This document shows positions 32,935 through 41,980 of a stretch of DNA of 64,000 bases, one piece after another. Origin of the DNA: Litchfieldia alkalitelluris (GTDB taxonomy: Bacteria; Bacillota; Bacilli; Bacillales; Salisediminibacteriaceae). Each line of letters begins with the position of its first letter. Position 1 is the stretch's first letter. Below the pieces are notes generated by a model, which saw nothing but the letters and a program-made list of their open reading frames with translations, ran no database searches and was not told the DNA's origin. The stretch covers positions 2,345,920 through 2,409,919 of the forward strand of contig NZ_KZ119600.1 in NCBI RefSeq assembly GCF_002153425.1, written 5' to 3'. Both the position numbers and the translations under genes were made by a program.

Positions 32935-35752
32935 ACGGCCTTTCACCTTACTACTATATATTCCTATCATACTTGTTCTTATTGTTTTCTATCAATCAAA
33001 ACTACAGCTATCAAGAATAGAGCGCCGAGTCTTCATTATCTTTCGATTTCTAATATTCTCTTTATTAATCATTGCCCTATCTATGCCGAACCTTGTATTC
33101 AAAAGTGCAGAAGTACCAACTGTGTTCATCATAGATCGATCTGCTTCTATTCATGACATGGATCATGAGATGACACGTTTTATTAGGGAGGCCGTTTCTG
33201 AGAAAAATCCAGATGATCCATTTGCTATCGTTTCCATTGGTAAAGATGCACAAATTGAACGAATGATGAGCACGAATGCCAATTTCAATAGTAATTGGCT
33301 TACTATAAATACAGACTACACAAACATAGAGGCAGGATTGCAAATGGCATCAAGTTTACTTGGTGAAAGTGGTGCTGGGAGAGCTGTCCTTTTAAGTGAT
33401 GGAAATGAAACAATTGGAAATGCACTCTTGCAAACAGAGCTGATGTTAAATCAAGGTATTACAGTGGATGTCGTACCCTTTTATAGTGAGAATGTTAAAG
33501 ATGTTAGTATGGAAACTTTAAATGTTCCTAGCTTTATTTATGAGAGTGAAGAAGCACCCGTTTCATTAACTATTAATAGTACGGAAGATACAGATACAAC
33601 TTTAAAAATAACATTAAATAATGAAACTATCATACAAGAAACAGTTGTGTTGAAGGAAGGGACAAATGCTTTCACGTATGTAATACCAATTCCTAGTAAT
33701 GGTATGCAAACAATACGTGCAGAAGTAATGACAAATAATGATAGTATATTAGAAAATAACCAACTAACAACAGTAACCACTGTAGGAAATCAAGCGAGGG
33801 TTTTATTTGTCGAAGAGAGTGTGCAAGGACATAATGCTCTATTTGAAGCTCTTGATTCCACTGACCTAGAAATTGATCGTATTACTACTTCAATGTTACC
33901 AAGGGATTTAAATAGATACCTACACTACGATGCGATAATAGTTAATAATGTATCAAGTCATGATATTACCATTGATAAAATGAATTTAATCGAAACCGCA
34001 GTTAGAGATTTCGGTGTAGGTTTTATCATGACAGGTGGGGAAAATAGCTATGCTCTAGGTGGTTTTCGTGAAACTCCTATCGAGAATATACTCCCAGTTG
34101 AGATGGAAATAAAAAATGAAGAGGAGTTACCTTCAATAGGTATGGTCTTTGTAATTGATAGATCAGGTAGTATGCAAGGGGAACGATTAGAGTTAGCAAA
34201 GGAAGCAGCAATGCGATCTGTTGAACTCCTTCGTGAAGGGGATACTGTAGGTGTAATTGCTTTCGATGATCAAACGTGGCCTATTGTAGAAACAGAAGAA
34301 ATGAAAGACACGAAACACGTAACTGAACAAATATCAGGGATTACTGCCGGTGGAGGAACAGATATCTACCCAGGGTTAGCAGAAGCTTACCATCAGCTTA
34401 GACAGCATGAGTTGCAACGGAGACATATCATATTATTAACGGATGGACAATCACCCGAAACAGGGAACTACCAAACATTAATAAGTGATGGTTTAGAAGA
34501 GAATATTACTTTATCAACGATTGCTGTTGGACAAGGTGCAGATCACTTTTTATTAGAAGTGTTGGCAGACTATGGGAATGGAAGGTTTTATTCTGTATAT
34601 GATGAAACAACAATTCCTACTATACTATCTAGAGAAACGATGCTTTCTTCACGGACATACATAGAAGATAACCCGTTTTTTCCAAGCGTTGTTGCCTCCA
34701 CTGACTGGTCGTCTAGATTTAATAATGGAGTTCCTCAAATGAATGGCTATATCGCAACGTCACCAAAATCTAGGGCAACTACTATTCTCCTTAGTGAAAG
34801 AGAAGATCCCGTCTTAAGCAGGTGGCAATATGGGTTAGGAAGAACAGTTGCCTGGACATCAGATGTGGAAGGAGTATGGGCAGGAGATTGGACTTTATGG
34901 GAAAATTGGGCGCCCTTATGGAACGATATCATTACATGGACTTTTCCAAATAATATACAAGAACCATTTGATATCACTCAGCGTCGTAACGGAGCGCAAA
35001 ATACAATTATATTAAAGAGTCATGAGAATGAATCTCGACCATTAGATGCATTCGTTGTCAATGAGAGGGGAGCAGAATTGGACGCTACCATTCGTCTGAC
35101 AGCTCCTGGAGAATATGAAGTTACTTTTAATGGTGATGAAGGAATGCATTATTTACAATTACTAGATCGAAATGAAGGCCATTTACCAATTTTTCAAACT
35201 GGAATTACTGTGGCTTATCCAGATGAATTCAGAATAAGAACTACAGATGAAAGTTTTCTTGAACGTATAGCTGAAGTGAGCGGTGGTTCTGTACTAGAAA
35301 ACGGGTCTGAATCCTTTCGTCCCCTTATGGAGCAACCAGTTTCAAGACAAAATATCGCACCTATTCTCATCATCTTTGCTTTTCTATTACTATTTGCTGA
35401 AATCGTTGTTCGTAGATTTGGTATGAGTCTTTTTAGAAAACGTATCAGTACATCAAATAAAGTAGAAAAAGCAAACGACACTAAAAGTAAATATTTAAGT
35501 AACTTAAACAAGAGCATCAAAAGAAATAGACATTCAAACAGAAATGATCTCAAAGAAATAGAAAGATATGAATCAGAACAAACTATAGAAAAAAAGATAA
35601 AAGAATCTTCAAACTTTAATGGAGATGTTGAGAAAAAATCGAAGAGCAATAATGCAAACGATGATATTGAGAATCCTAAGCAAGATGTAAAAAGTAATAC
35701 TCAAGATCGAATGAAGAGGTTACTTGAAGCGAAGAATAGGATGCGTCGATAA
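32918..35752 (+). CDS. large membrane protein with two VWA domains and a GATase-like domain
   Basis: A 944-residue protein. Two membrane spans (about 5-25 and 32-55) are followed by a first VWA domain with FIIDRSASIHD (about 70-195), a beta domain (about 200-285), and a GATase1-like segment with GFIMTGGENSYALGG (about 288-395). A second VWA domain with FVIDRSGSMQG (about 407-580) follows, then a C-terminal beta region, one membrane segment (about 805-825) and a cytoplasmic Lys/Asn/Glu-rich tail of about 110 residues. Both metal sites keep D-x-S-x-S. GTG 32918 has GGGAGGTG eight bases upstream. It is the last gene of the operon and probably works with the preceding Bat-like protein and MoxR. 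Confidence 0.85.
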   Translation: MVLEFERPFTLLLYIPIILVLIVFYQSKLQLSRIERRVFIIFRFLIFSLLIIALSMPNLVFKSAEVPTVFIIDRSASIHDMDHEMTRFIREAVSEKNPDDPFAIVSIGKDAQIERMMSTNANFNSNWLTINTDYTNIEAGLQMASSLLGESGAGRAVLLSDGNETIGNALLQTELMLNQGITVDVVPFYSENVKDVSMETLNVPSFIYESEEAPVSLTINSTEDTDTTLKITLNNETIIQETVVLKEGTNAFTYVIPIPSNGMQTIRAEVMTNNDSILENNQLTTVTTVGNQARVLFVEESVQGHNALFEALDSTDLEIDRITTSMLPRDLNRYLHYDAIIVNNVSSHDITIDKMNLIETAVRDFGVGFIMTGGENSYALGGFRETPIENILPVEMEIKNEEELPSIGMVFVIDRSGSMQGERLELAKEAAMRSVELLREGDTVGVIAFDDQTWPIVETEEMKDTKHVTEQISGITAGGGTDIYPGLAEAYHQLRQHELQRRHIILLTDGQSPETGNYQTLISDGLEENITLSTIAVGQGADHFLLEVLADYGNGRFYSVYDETTIPTILSRETMLSSRTYIEDNPFFPSVVASTDWSSRFNNGVPQMNGYIATSPKSRATTILLSEREDPVLSRWQYGLGRTVAWTSDVEGVWAGDWTLWENWAPLWNDIITWTFPNNIQEPFDITQRRNGAQNTIILKSHENESRPLDAFVVNERGAELDATIRLTAPGEYEVTFNGDEGMHYLQLLDRNEGHLPIFQTGITVAYPDEFRIRTTDESFLERIAEVSGGSVLENGSESFRPLMEQPVSRQNIAPILIIFAFLLLFAEIVVRRFGMSLFRKRISTSNKVEKANDTKSKYLSNLNKSIKRNRHSNRNDLKEIERYESEQTIEKKIKESSNFNGDVEKKSKSNNANDDIENPKQDVKSNTQDRMKRLLEAKNRMRR

Positions 35753-35789
35753 TATATTTGACGATACCCATTATAGAAGGTGAAGTAGA

Positions 35790-36896
35790 ATGGCAAAAAG
35801 TCACACGATCATTGGTGCAGGTATACTTGGGGCTTCCACAGCCTACCATTTGACAAAAAGAGGAGAAAAGGTAACGTTGATCGACCGTTTGGATTATGGG
35901 CAGGCAACGGACGCTGCCGCAGGAATAGTATGTCCATGGCTTACTCAACGAAGAAATAAAGCATGGTACAAATTAGCTAAAGAAGGGGCCAAATATTACC
36001 CCACCCTTATACAGGAACTAGAGGAACAAGGCGAAACCAATACTGGATATTCAAGAGTAGGGGCAATTAGCCTCCACACTGATGAAAAGAAACTAGAAAA
36101 GATGATGGAACGTGCCCTGAAAAGAAGAGAGGAAGCTCCTGAAATAGGGGAAATTACTCTGCTTCCTCCTAATGAAACGAATAAGATTTTTCCTGTCCTT
36201 TCAAGAGACTATTCATCTGTTCACGTGAGTGGAGGTGCTCGTGTTAATGGGAGAGGGGTAAGGAATGCACTCGTTCGTGCTGCAGTTAAAAACGGAGCAA
36301 CGTTTATAAAAGGAGATGCGAAACTGGTTTTTGAAGAAACATCAGTGATAGGTGCTTCTGTAAATGGTCAAGTCTATGAAAGCGATCAAGTTATCGTAAC
36401 GGCTGGGGCATGGGCAAGTAAACTATTAAAACCATTGAATTTGAACTTTGAGATAAAACCTCAAAAAGCTCAAATTATACACTTATTATTAAATGGAGTA
36501 GATACAAGTAATTGGCCAGTTGTTATGCCTCCAAATAATCAATACATACTCTCTTTTGGTGAAGGACGAGTTGTCATTGGAGCCACACATGAGGATGACC
36601 AAGGTTTCGACAATCGTATCACTGCTGGAGGCGTTCATGAGATTCTAGATAAAGCGTTATCTGTAGCACCAGGACTGAGTAATGCTAGTATAGAAGAGGT
36701 CCGAGTGGGGTTTCGTCCTGTTGCGCCTAATTTCTTACCCGTTTTTGGTACAATCCCACAATACAAAGGTTTAATTGTTGCTAATGGGTTAGGTGCTTCA
36801 GGACTTACTACGGGACCATTTTTAGGTTCGGAACTAGCAAAACTGGCTTGCTACGAGTCTACTGAGCTTAATATTGACGATTATAGTATTTCATAG
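35790..36896 (+). CDS. FAD-dependent oxidoreductase (DAO family)
   Basis: A 368-residue D-amino-acid-oxidase-type flavoprotein. The dinucleotide-binding motif IIGAGILGASTAYHL lies at residues 7-21, the ribose-binding acid is in LIDR, and the C-terminal GATHEDD and NGLGASGLTTGP segments close the FAD site. The family oxidises amines such as glycine, sarcosine or proline. No thiamine genes or other substrate clues lie nearby. AGAAGGTGAAG precedes ATG 35790. It follows the VWA operon by 37 bases, without a visible terminator, so partial read-through is possible. Confidence 0.88.
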   Translation: MAKSHTIIGAGILGASTAYHLTKRGEKVTLIDRLDYGQATDAAAGIVCPWLTQRRNKAWYKLAKEGAKYYPTLIQELEEQGETNTGYSRVGAISLHTDEKKLEKMMERALKRREEAPEIGEITLLPPNETNKIFPVLSRDYSSVHVSGGARVNGRGVRNALVRAAVKNGATFIKGDAKLVFEETSVIGASVNGQVYESDQVIVTAGAWASKLLKPLNLNFEIKPQKAQIIHLLLNGVDTSNWPVVMPPNNQYILSFGEGRVVIGATHEDDQGFDNRITAGGVHEILDKALSVAPGLSNASIEEVRVGFRPVAPNFLPVFGTIPQYKGLIVANGLGASGLTTGPFLGSELAKLACYESTELNIDDYSIS

Positions 36897-37015
36897 TATT
36901 TCTAGCATATTTGACTAAATAGTCTAGACTAATTTTTAAGCATTTATATTTAATAACTGTGTTAATAGTGATAATATTAAATTTCATTAGTTAAAAAAAA
37001 CGGTGGTGTTATGTA

Positions 37016-37417
37016 ATGAATAAAGCAAAATTGCTCATTCGTATCTCAGCTATTTACGCAGTTATTGGTGTTTTTATTGGAAGTCACATGGCAGGAGCAG
37101 GTTCCCACTTATTCCGACCTATCCATACACATATACTAGTTGTAGGATGGCTTTCTTTATTTGCTTTTGGTATATTTTATGCTGTATTTAAAATCCCGAG
37201 AGAATCTAAGCTAGCTTCTTCCCAAGTCTGGACTGCTGTAGTAGGAAGCTTTGGATTGACAACTGGAATGTGGATGTACTATTTTAATCCAAGCTGGGCT
37301 CCCGAAGTATTGTCACTAATTTACTTTATTGTAGGGGGAACTATTTTAGTTATCAGCTTTTTCTTTTTCCTACTCATTACCTTTAAATTTGGCGAGTATC
37401 TTATTGATCGTAATTAA
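37016..37417 (+). CDS. four-span membrane protein resembling a heme-copper oxidase subunit fragment
   Basis: A 133-residue protein with four membrane segments. SHMAGAGSH and PIHTHILVVGWLSLFAFGIFY resemble the helix in cbb3-type oxidase or nitric oxide reductase subunit I that carries heme-ligand histidines. Similar short proteins are annotated in Bacillaceae as conserved membrane proteins; their function is unknown. It is far too short to be an oxidase. ATG 37016 has GGTGGTG upstream. A small exported protein gene follows 65 bases later. Confidence 0.65.
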   Translation: MNKAKLLIRISAIYAVIGVFIGSHMAGAGSHLFRPIHTHILVVGWLSLFAFGIFYAVFKIPRESKLASSQVWTAVVGSFGLTTGMWMYYFNPSWAPEVLSLIYFIVGGTILVISFFFFLLITFKFGEYLIDRN

Positions 37418-37482
37418 AATTAATACCTTTTAGAAAACTGTCCATACTATGAATAAACTTGTTTTAAAGGGGTTCGGTATGG

Positions 37483-37806
37483 ATGAAACAACTTTTACGA
37501 CTCATTACTGTTGCAATGCTAGTTCTCACCTTATTGGTAGTTATTAATGTAGGAAATGCTTCTGCTTCTTTATCAAAGGAAGAATTAGCTAATCCACTAG
37601 TTAATATGACGGAGTTGTCTTATTCTTATAACCAACTTGAAAGTAATGATGATGCAGATGCAGGAAATATTGAAGCCTATAATTATGAGGCAAATATGAT
37701 TCAGGATAATGGTAGGCATATAGGAGCAGTGATGACACTTCTTATAACTGCTATTGCAGCTGTATTTGCCTACAGTATTTATCGGAGAAAAAAGCAAATG
37801 GAATAG
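37483..37806 (+). CDS. small exported, C-terminally membrane-anchored protein
   Basis: A 107-residue protein with a signal-like N-terminus (about 5-28, ending NASAS), an acidic middle (residues 30-80, with ESNDDADAGN) and a second membrane segment (about 82-98) before a basic end YRRKKQME. It is therefore probably held with the acidic loop outside. No family is recognised. AAAGGGGTTCGG precedes the start. It is followed directly by the inverted-repeat-bounded R1 element. Confidence 0.6.
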   Translation: MKQLLRLITVAMLVLTLLVVINVGNASASLSKEELANPLVNMTELSYSYNQLESNDDADAGNIEAYNYEANMIQDNGRHIGAVMTLLITAIAAVFAYSIYRRKKQME

Positions 37807-37815
37807 TTTTTTATG

Positions 37816-38199
37816 AGCGGATGAGGCTGTCCCAAAAGTAAAAGTATTAATTGAAAAGACGAACAAAAGTCACTAAAGCGTAGCAAATATACGTAGTGCC
37901 TCTTCCTCTGCGAGCATGAGCTACGAAGTGTATCCGTCGAGGCAACTCGAAGCATATTCGTGAAGCAACGCTCGTTCCTGCGGGATGGAAGGCAGGGGTG
38001 AGACCCCACAGACGCAAAGCGTCGAGGAGGCTCACCAGCCGCCCGCGGTAAAGAAGACACTGCGAAGAATGAGCAGATGTCGCACTTATGCCTACGGTGA
38101 AAGCGAAGTATATTTGTAAAGCGAATTATAAGAAATTGACCTTTTTGTTTGTTCGGCTTTTCTAAGATTAATACACCTTTTGGGACATCCTCATCCGCT
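37816..38199. repeat. R1 repeat copy B within a terminal inverted repeat
   Basis: A 384-bp element bounded by 23-bp inverted repeats (37816-37838 and 38177-38199) with a single mismatch; the arms contain GCGGATGAGG and TCCCAAAAG. Such arms resemble the strong bidirectional terminators of Bacillaceae. About 275 bases inside are the longest R1 copy in the window, including the inner block GACGCAAAGCGTC. There is no coding capacity. It lies between two convergent genes. It may be a terminator hairpin whose loop has received an R1 repeat, or a non-autonomous mobile unit. Confidence 0.75.
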
Positions 38200-38258
38200 T
38201 TAATAAAATGCTCTAACCATGTAGTTACTTAAGTCTACCTGTTTTTAACGAATTTAAT

Positions 38259-39026
38259 TTAGATTGTTTCTTTTTCTAATATGATCCATTTACATAGATG
38301 TTTTTCTAATAGATCAATGCCCTTAAAGATAAGTAGACCAAGTAAACTTATTGCTAAAATGCCCGCAAACATTTGTACATAATCCACTCTTGTCCAGCTA
38401 TTCATAATAAAATATCCTATACCATATGTGGTAGCAAAATTTTCAGCAAAGAATAATACCGCAATACTAGTACCAATACTTATACGAATAGCTGTAAATA
38501 GCTTTGGAAGGACAGCTGGTAAAACGAGATGTTGATAGAGTTGAAACTTTGAAGCTCCTAGTGAACGAATAGAATAAAACCACTCTTTATTAAGCCCCTT
38601 TACACTATCCCTAGTTGTTACTAAGATTTGAAAAAAGATTATTATCGTAATAAGCATAATTTTAGACAAATTCCCAAGCCCAAAAAGTATCATTAGGACT
38701 GGCAAAAAAGCGATTTTAGGGATCGGGTACAGAAGGTAAATCATAGGTGAAAAATATTGATCTATTTTTTCATTAAGACCTAGGTATAAACCAATTGACA
38801 CACCTAAAATTAAAGATATAATCCCAGCCACCAATATCCGATATAAGCTTGCAAACATGTGTAATAATAAATCCCTTTGTAGTAGTCGGAAAAACTCCAT
38901 TATTGTCTCGATAGGAGATGGAATAATCGCTGTTTGTAACAGGTAATGAAAGATGTACCATAGTATGATGATGACAACAGTACCGTATATTCCTTTATGT
39001 TGAAGAAAAAAATTATTTAGCTTCAT
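38259..39026 (-). CDS. ABC transporter permease (NitT/TauT type)
   Basis: A 255-residue permease with six membrane segments. The cytoplasmic EAA-like loop reads SLGASKFQLYQHLVLPAVLP, typical of the SsuC/TauC/NrtB family (BPD_transp_1). It carries substrate released by the binding protein encoded upstream. ATG 39026 (MKLNNFF) is used; a GTG at 39035 is also possible and would overlap the ATPase stop. It is the last gene of the three-gene importer operon. Confidence 0.9.
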   Translation of the reverse strand: MKLNNFFLQHKGIYGTVVIIILWYIFHYLLQTAIIPSPIETIMEFFRLLQRDLLLHMFASLYRILVAGIISLILGVSIGLYLGLNEKIDQYFSPMIYLLYPIPKIAFLPVLMILFGLGNLSKIMLITIIIFFQILVTTRDSVKGLNKEWFYSIRSLGASKFQLYQHLVLPAVLPKLFTAIRISIGTSIAVLFFAENFATTYGIGYFIMNSWTRVDYVQMFAGILAISLLGLLIFKGIDLLEKHLCKWIILEKETI

Positions 39027-39027
39027 T

Positions 39028-39762
39028 TCAATCACTTACTTCCATTATGCGTCTCACTTCCATACATAGTTGGAAAAATCCTTCGTCAAAACGAAAATTT
39101 CGATCTCCAAAGTTTTTATTCTCAATAATATGCTTTATTGAACCTTCAGTTTTATCCATAATGACGATTTGTTGACCTAAAAAGACTGCTTCCTCAATAT
39201 TATGAGTGACAAATACTATCGACATCTTTTTCTGCTGTTGAAGACTTAATACAAGGTTTTGAAGTGCTTCCCTCGTAATGGCGTCAAGAGCTGAAAATGG
39301 TTCATCCATCAAGAGTAAATCTGGCTGAATAGATAAAGCTCTTGCAATCGCAACTCTTTGCTTCTGTCCTCCACTTAACTGAACTGGAAATTTATCCTTA
39401 AGTTCCAATATGTCTAGTTCTTGTAAAATAGTAGTGACTGTATTATCAATTTCTTCCATAGAAATTGACCTTATTTTTAAACCGAGTATTGCATTTTCCC
39501 AAACTGTTTTCCAAGGGAAAAGGCCATAGTTTTGAAGTATAAGTCCTGTTTTTCTCCTATTTTCTTTTACAGGTTGTTCTCGAATGAAAATATCACCACT
39601 AGCTGGTTTTACAATACCTGCCAGACCATAAAGAAGGGTACTTTTACCACAGCCAGAGGGACCTATAATTGCGCAGCTAGAGTTTTCCTTAATATTTAAA
39701 CTAATTTTATTTACGGCAGTGAAACTGCCATATTTTATTTCTAGATCTTTAATTTGAATCAT
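39028..39762 (-). CDS. ABC transporter ATP-binding protein (NitT/TauT type)
   Basis: A 244-residue ATPase. Walker A is GPSGCGKST, the Q-loop is in LILQNYGLFPW, the signature is LSGGQKQRVAIARAL, Walker B is LLLMDEPFSALD, and the switch region is VTHNIEEAV. Length and motifs match SsuB/TauB/NrtD. Its start touches the stop of the binding-protein gene and its end touches the permease start, so all three are translated together. Confidence 0.92.
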   Translation of the reverse strand: MIQIKDLEIKYGSFTAVNKISLNIKENSSCAIIGPSGCGKSTLLYGLAGIVKPASGDIFIREQPVKENRRKTGLILQNYGLFPWKTVWENAILGLKIRSISMEEIDNTVTTILQELDILELKDKFPVQLSGGQKQRVAIARALSIQPDLLLMDEPFSALDAITREALQNLVLSLQQQKKMSIVFVTHNIEEAVFLGQQIVIMDKTEGSIKHIIENKNFGDRNFRFDEGFFQLCMEVRRIMEVSD

Positions 39763-40676
39763 TATTCAATAAAGGAGTTATCTACCATATCTTCATATTT
39801 TAAATTGATCTCAATCTCTTGGGTCTGCGCCACCCAATCAATTATTTTGGTCATGTAGCTTTCTGATGGGACTCTTGCTTTTTGAAAGTTTGGTAATGAC
39901 ATTAATTCTTTTATTTCAGGATTAAGTTCAATTTCTTTAATCAGTACTTCTCGTGCTTCAGAATCGTCTTCCATAATATTTTCAACCGCCATATTATAGC
40001 CCTGAATAAATAATTCAATAGCAGTTCCTTTTTCAGCTATTGCTTCAGGAGTAAACACCATTGCTTCTGGCATAAAACCTTCACCATCATCAGTGATAGT
40101 AATTAACTTATTTAATCCAGAAAACTCTCCCATAGACGCAACTGGTTCAGGAATAAAGGCTAGGTCTAATTGACCTGTATTCAACATTTCTAGTCGGGCA
40201 GGTATTTCTGCAATAAATATCTTTTCAATATCGTACTCTGTCGCTACATGAAAATCTGTTAAGTAGTTGGCAACACTAATTTCCATTGTTCCAACTTGAA
40301 GGATTTTGTCTAGATCAACGTTCTGACCTGCTAAAAATGTGAAGGTGCCGTCTGTACTCGTAACAATCTTAGTATCAAATCCATTATGTTGGTTGTTTAC
40401 ATATGCAATTAAATCTGTCATTGTCCCGTCCAGTTCTCCAGCTTGTAATGCGCTTTGTCTATTATTTGCATTTGTATAAATTTTTGCTTCTAATTCAAGT
40501 CCTAACTCTTCAAAATATCCTTTTTCTTGTGCAAGCAAAATAGGCGCACTATCAACAGCAGGCATTAATCCAATACTTAGAGATAAATTCTCTTTCTCCT
40601 GGCCAGAGCTTTCGTTTGAGCAAGCAGCAATTATAAAACTCGATAATAGTAGTACTACAATGATCATATTCTTCAT
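39762..40676 (-). CDS. ABC transporter substrate-binding lipoprotein (NitT/TauT type)
   Basis: A 304-residue lipoprotein. The signal peptide ends in the lipobox SFIIAAC with Cys19. The binding domain follows with GLMPAVDSAPILLAQEKGYF, the usual opening of SsuA/ThiY/NrtA proteins, and FIPEPVASMGEF later. The family binds nitrate, sulfonates, taurine or thiamine pyrimidine precursors. There is no THI box, S-box or other riboswitch in the 200 bases upstream, so the substrate is open. GGAGGAAAATCTC precedes the start. Confidence 0.9.
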   Translation of the reverse strand: MKNMIIVVLLLSSFIIAACSNESSGQEKENLSLSIGLMPAVDSAPILLAQEKGYFEELGLELEAKIYTNANNRQSALQAGELDGTMTDLIAYVNNQHNGFDTKIVTSTDGTFTFLAGQNVDLDKILQVGTMEISVANYLTDFHVATEYDIEKIFIAEIPARLEMLNTGQLDLAFIPEPVASMGEFSGLNKLITITDDGEGFMPEAMVFTPEAIAEKGTAIELFIQGYNMAVENIMEDDSEAREVLIKEIELNPEIKELMSLPNFQKARVPSESYMTKIIDWVAQTQEIEINLKYEDMVDNSFIE

Positions 40677-40885
40677 GAGATTTTCCTCCTAGTTGTTTGG
40701 AACTTATTTCAATTTTTACAATTTATATATTACTAGTTAATAAGTTTCAAATCAATGTGAAATAGTGAACAAATTCGAATAATCGGTGAACATTATAAAC
40801 TATTATGTTTCAATAGTTTATCTAGAAGTACTTTAGAATATATGTGGTAAAATGGGTAGATCTCAATGGTAAGGAATGAAAAATA

Positions 40886-41848
40886 TTGACTACTATTCAA
40901 ACGAAGCAAAGCGAATTTATATATATTTATTCTTGTTATGAAGAAGAAAAAGAACTGTGCTGGCTAGAGATGAGGGCCTTCTTTAATCAGGATACGACAG
41001 GGGCTCTTCTTAGAAGCGCCATTCAAATAGACCCAAGCAGAAGTCCTTTTGTTAAAGGGAGACTAAAAATTATTATAGAAGGTGCTTCACTAAAGGATCT
41101 CCTCGAACAATTAAAGGATATAAATGTAAATCAAAAACAAACCTTTAAAGTAATTTATGTAAAAAACCCTGACTTATTAAAATCAGAGGAAATGTCCTTT
41201 TCACAAAGACAAGCAATTGTTATGGATGTTGCTCTAAAAATAAATGGTAATGCAGATTTAGTTTCTCCTGACATCGTATTTGGTTTAATGAAAATAAAGG
41301 GAGGATGGGTGTTTGGTATATATAAAGAATCGACACCTATATGGCACAGACATCAGGAAAAGCCACATCACTATTCAACAGCACTTAATACTAGAGTTGC
41401 AAGGGCGGTTGTTAATATAGCTGTTCCAAATGTGAAGGGACTAAAGGTAATTGACCCATGTTGCGGTATTGGGACAGTTTTAATTGAAGGTCTTTCCATG
41501 GGGATTGATATTATTGGAAGTGATTTAAACCCTTTAGTCATGAAAGGGGCGAGGGGAAATATTGCCTATTTTGGTTATGAAACAGAGGTTCGAATTAAGG
41601 ATATTAGGGATATAAAAGAAAGCTTTGATGTTGGAATTATCGATATGCCATATAATCTATGTTCCGTATTAAGTAGGAAAGATCAGCTTCAAATGCTTCA
41701 AAGTGCAAGGGCCTTTGCTAATAAAGTAGTTGTGATCACTGTGGAACCAATTGATGATCAATTAGTAGAAGCTGGATTTAAGATACAAGATCGATGTGTT
41801 GTCAAAAAAAGTAAAACATTTAGTCGGCAAATAATTGTTTGTCAATAA
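40886..41848 (+). CDS. TRM11-like RNA methyltransferase family protein
   Basis: A 320-residue protein. The N-terminal 150 residues are weakly THUMP-like. The C-terminal Rossmann methyltransferase has the SAM motif IDPCCGIGTVLIEGLSMG near residue 190 and the catalytic DMPYN (variant of D/N-P-P-Y) near residue 252. This order resembles archaeal and eukaryotic Trm11 tRNA guanosine methylases; the bacterial members are uncharacterised. The proline change from DPPY to DMPY keeps the aromatic residue. TTG 40886 is used with AAGGAATG upstream. It is monocistronic with a perfect terminator. Confidence 0.8.
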   Translation: MTTIQTKQSEFIYIYSCYEEEKELCWLEMRAFFNQDTTGALLRSAIQIDPSRSPFVKGRLKIIIEGASLKDLLEQLKDINVNQKQTFKVIYVKNPDLLKSEEMSFSQRQAIVMDVALKINGNADLVSPDIVFGLMKIKGGWVFGIYKESTPIWHRHQEKPHHYSTALNTRVARAVVNIAVPNVKGLKVIDPCCGIGTVLIEGLSMGIDIIGSDLNPLVMKGARGNIAYFGYETEVRIKDIRDIKESFDVGIIDMPYNLCSVLSRKDQLQMLQSARAFANKVVVITVEPIDDQLVEAGFKIQDRCVVKKSKTFSRQIIVCQ

Positions 41849-41860
41849 ATGTGTTCACAA

Positions 41861-41890
41861 AAATGTGCGGGACCTGGTCCCGCACATTTT
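41861..41890 (+). terminator. terminator of the TRM11-like gene
   Basis: AAATGTGCGGGAC pairs perfectly with GTCCCGCACATTT around CTG, then T. It lies 13 bases after the stop. Confidence 0.93.
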
Positions 41891-41980
41891 CAATATAGAT
41901 AGACACAATTAAAATAATTAGATAAGGTTGAATTATCAACATAAATAATAGTTATAAATAGGACATAGAGGTGAACATGC

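Noticed and set aside
40677-40885. Search for a thiamine or sulfur riboswitch before the NitT/TauT-type importer
   Set aside because: None of the expected conserved cores is seen, and the interval is AT-rich without a terminator-like hairpin.
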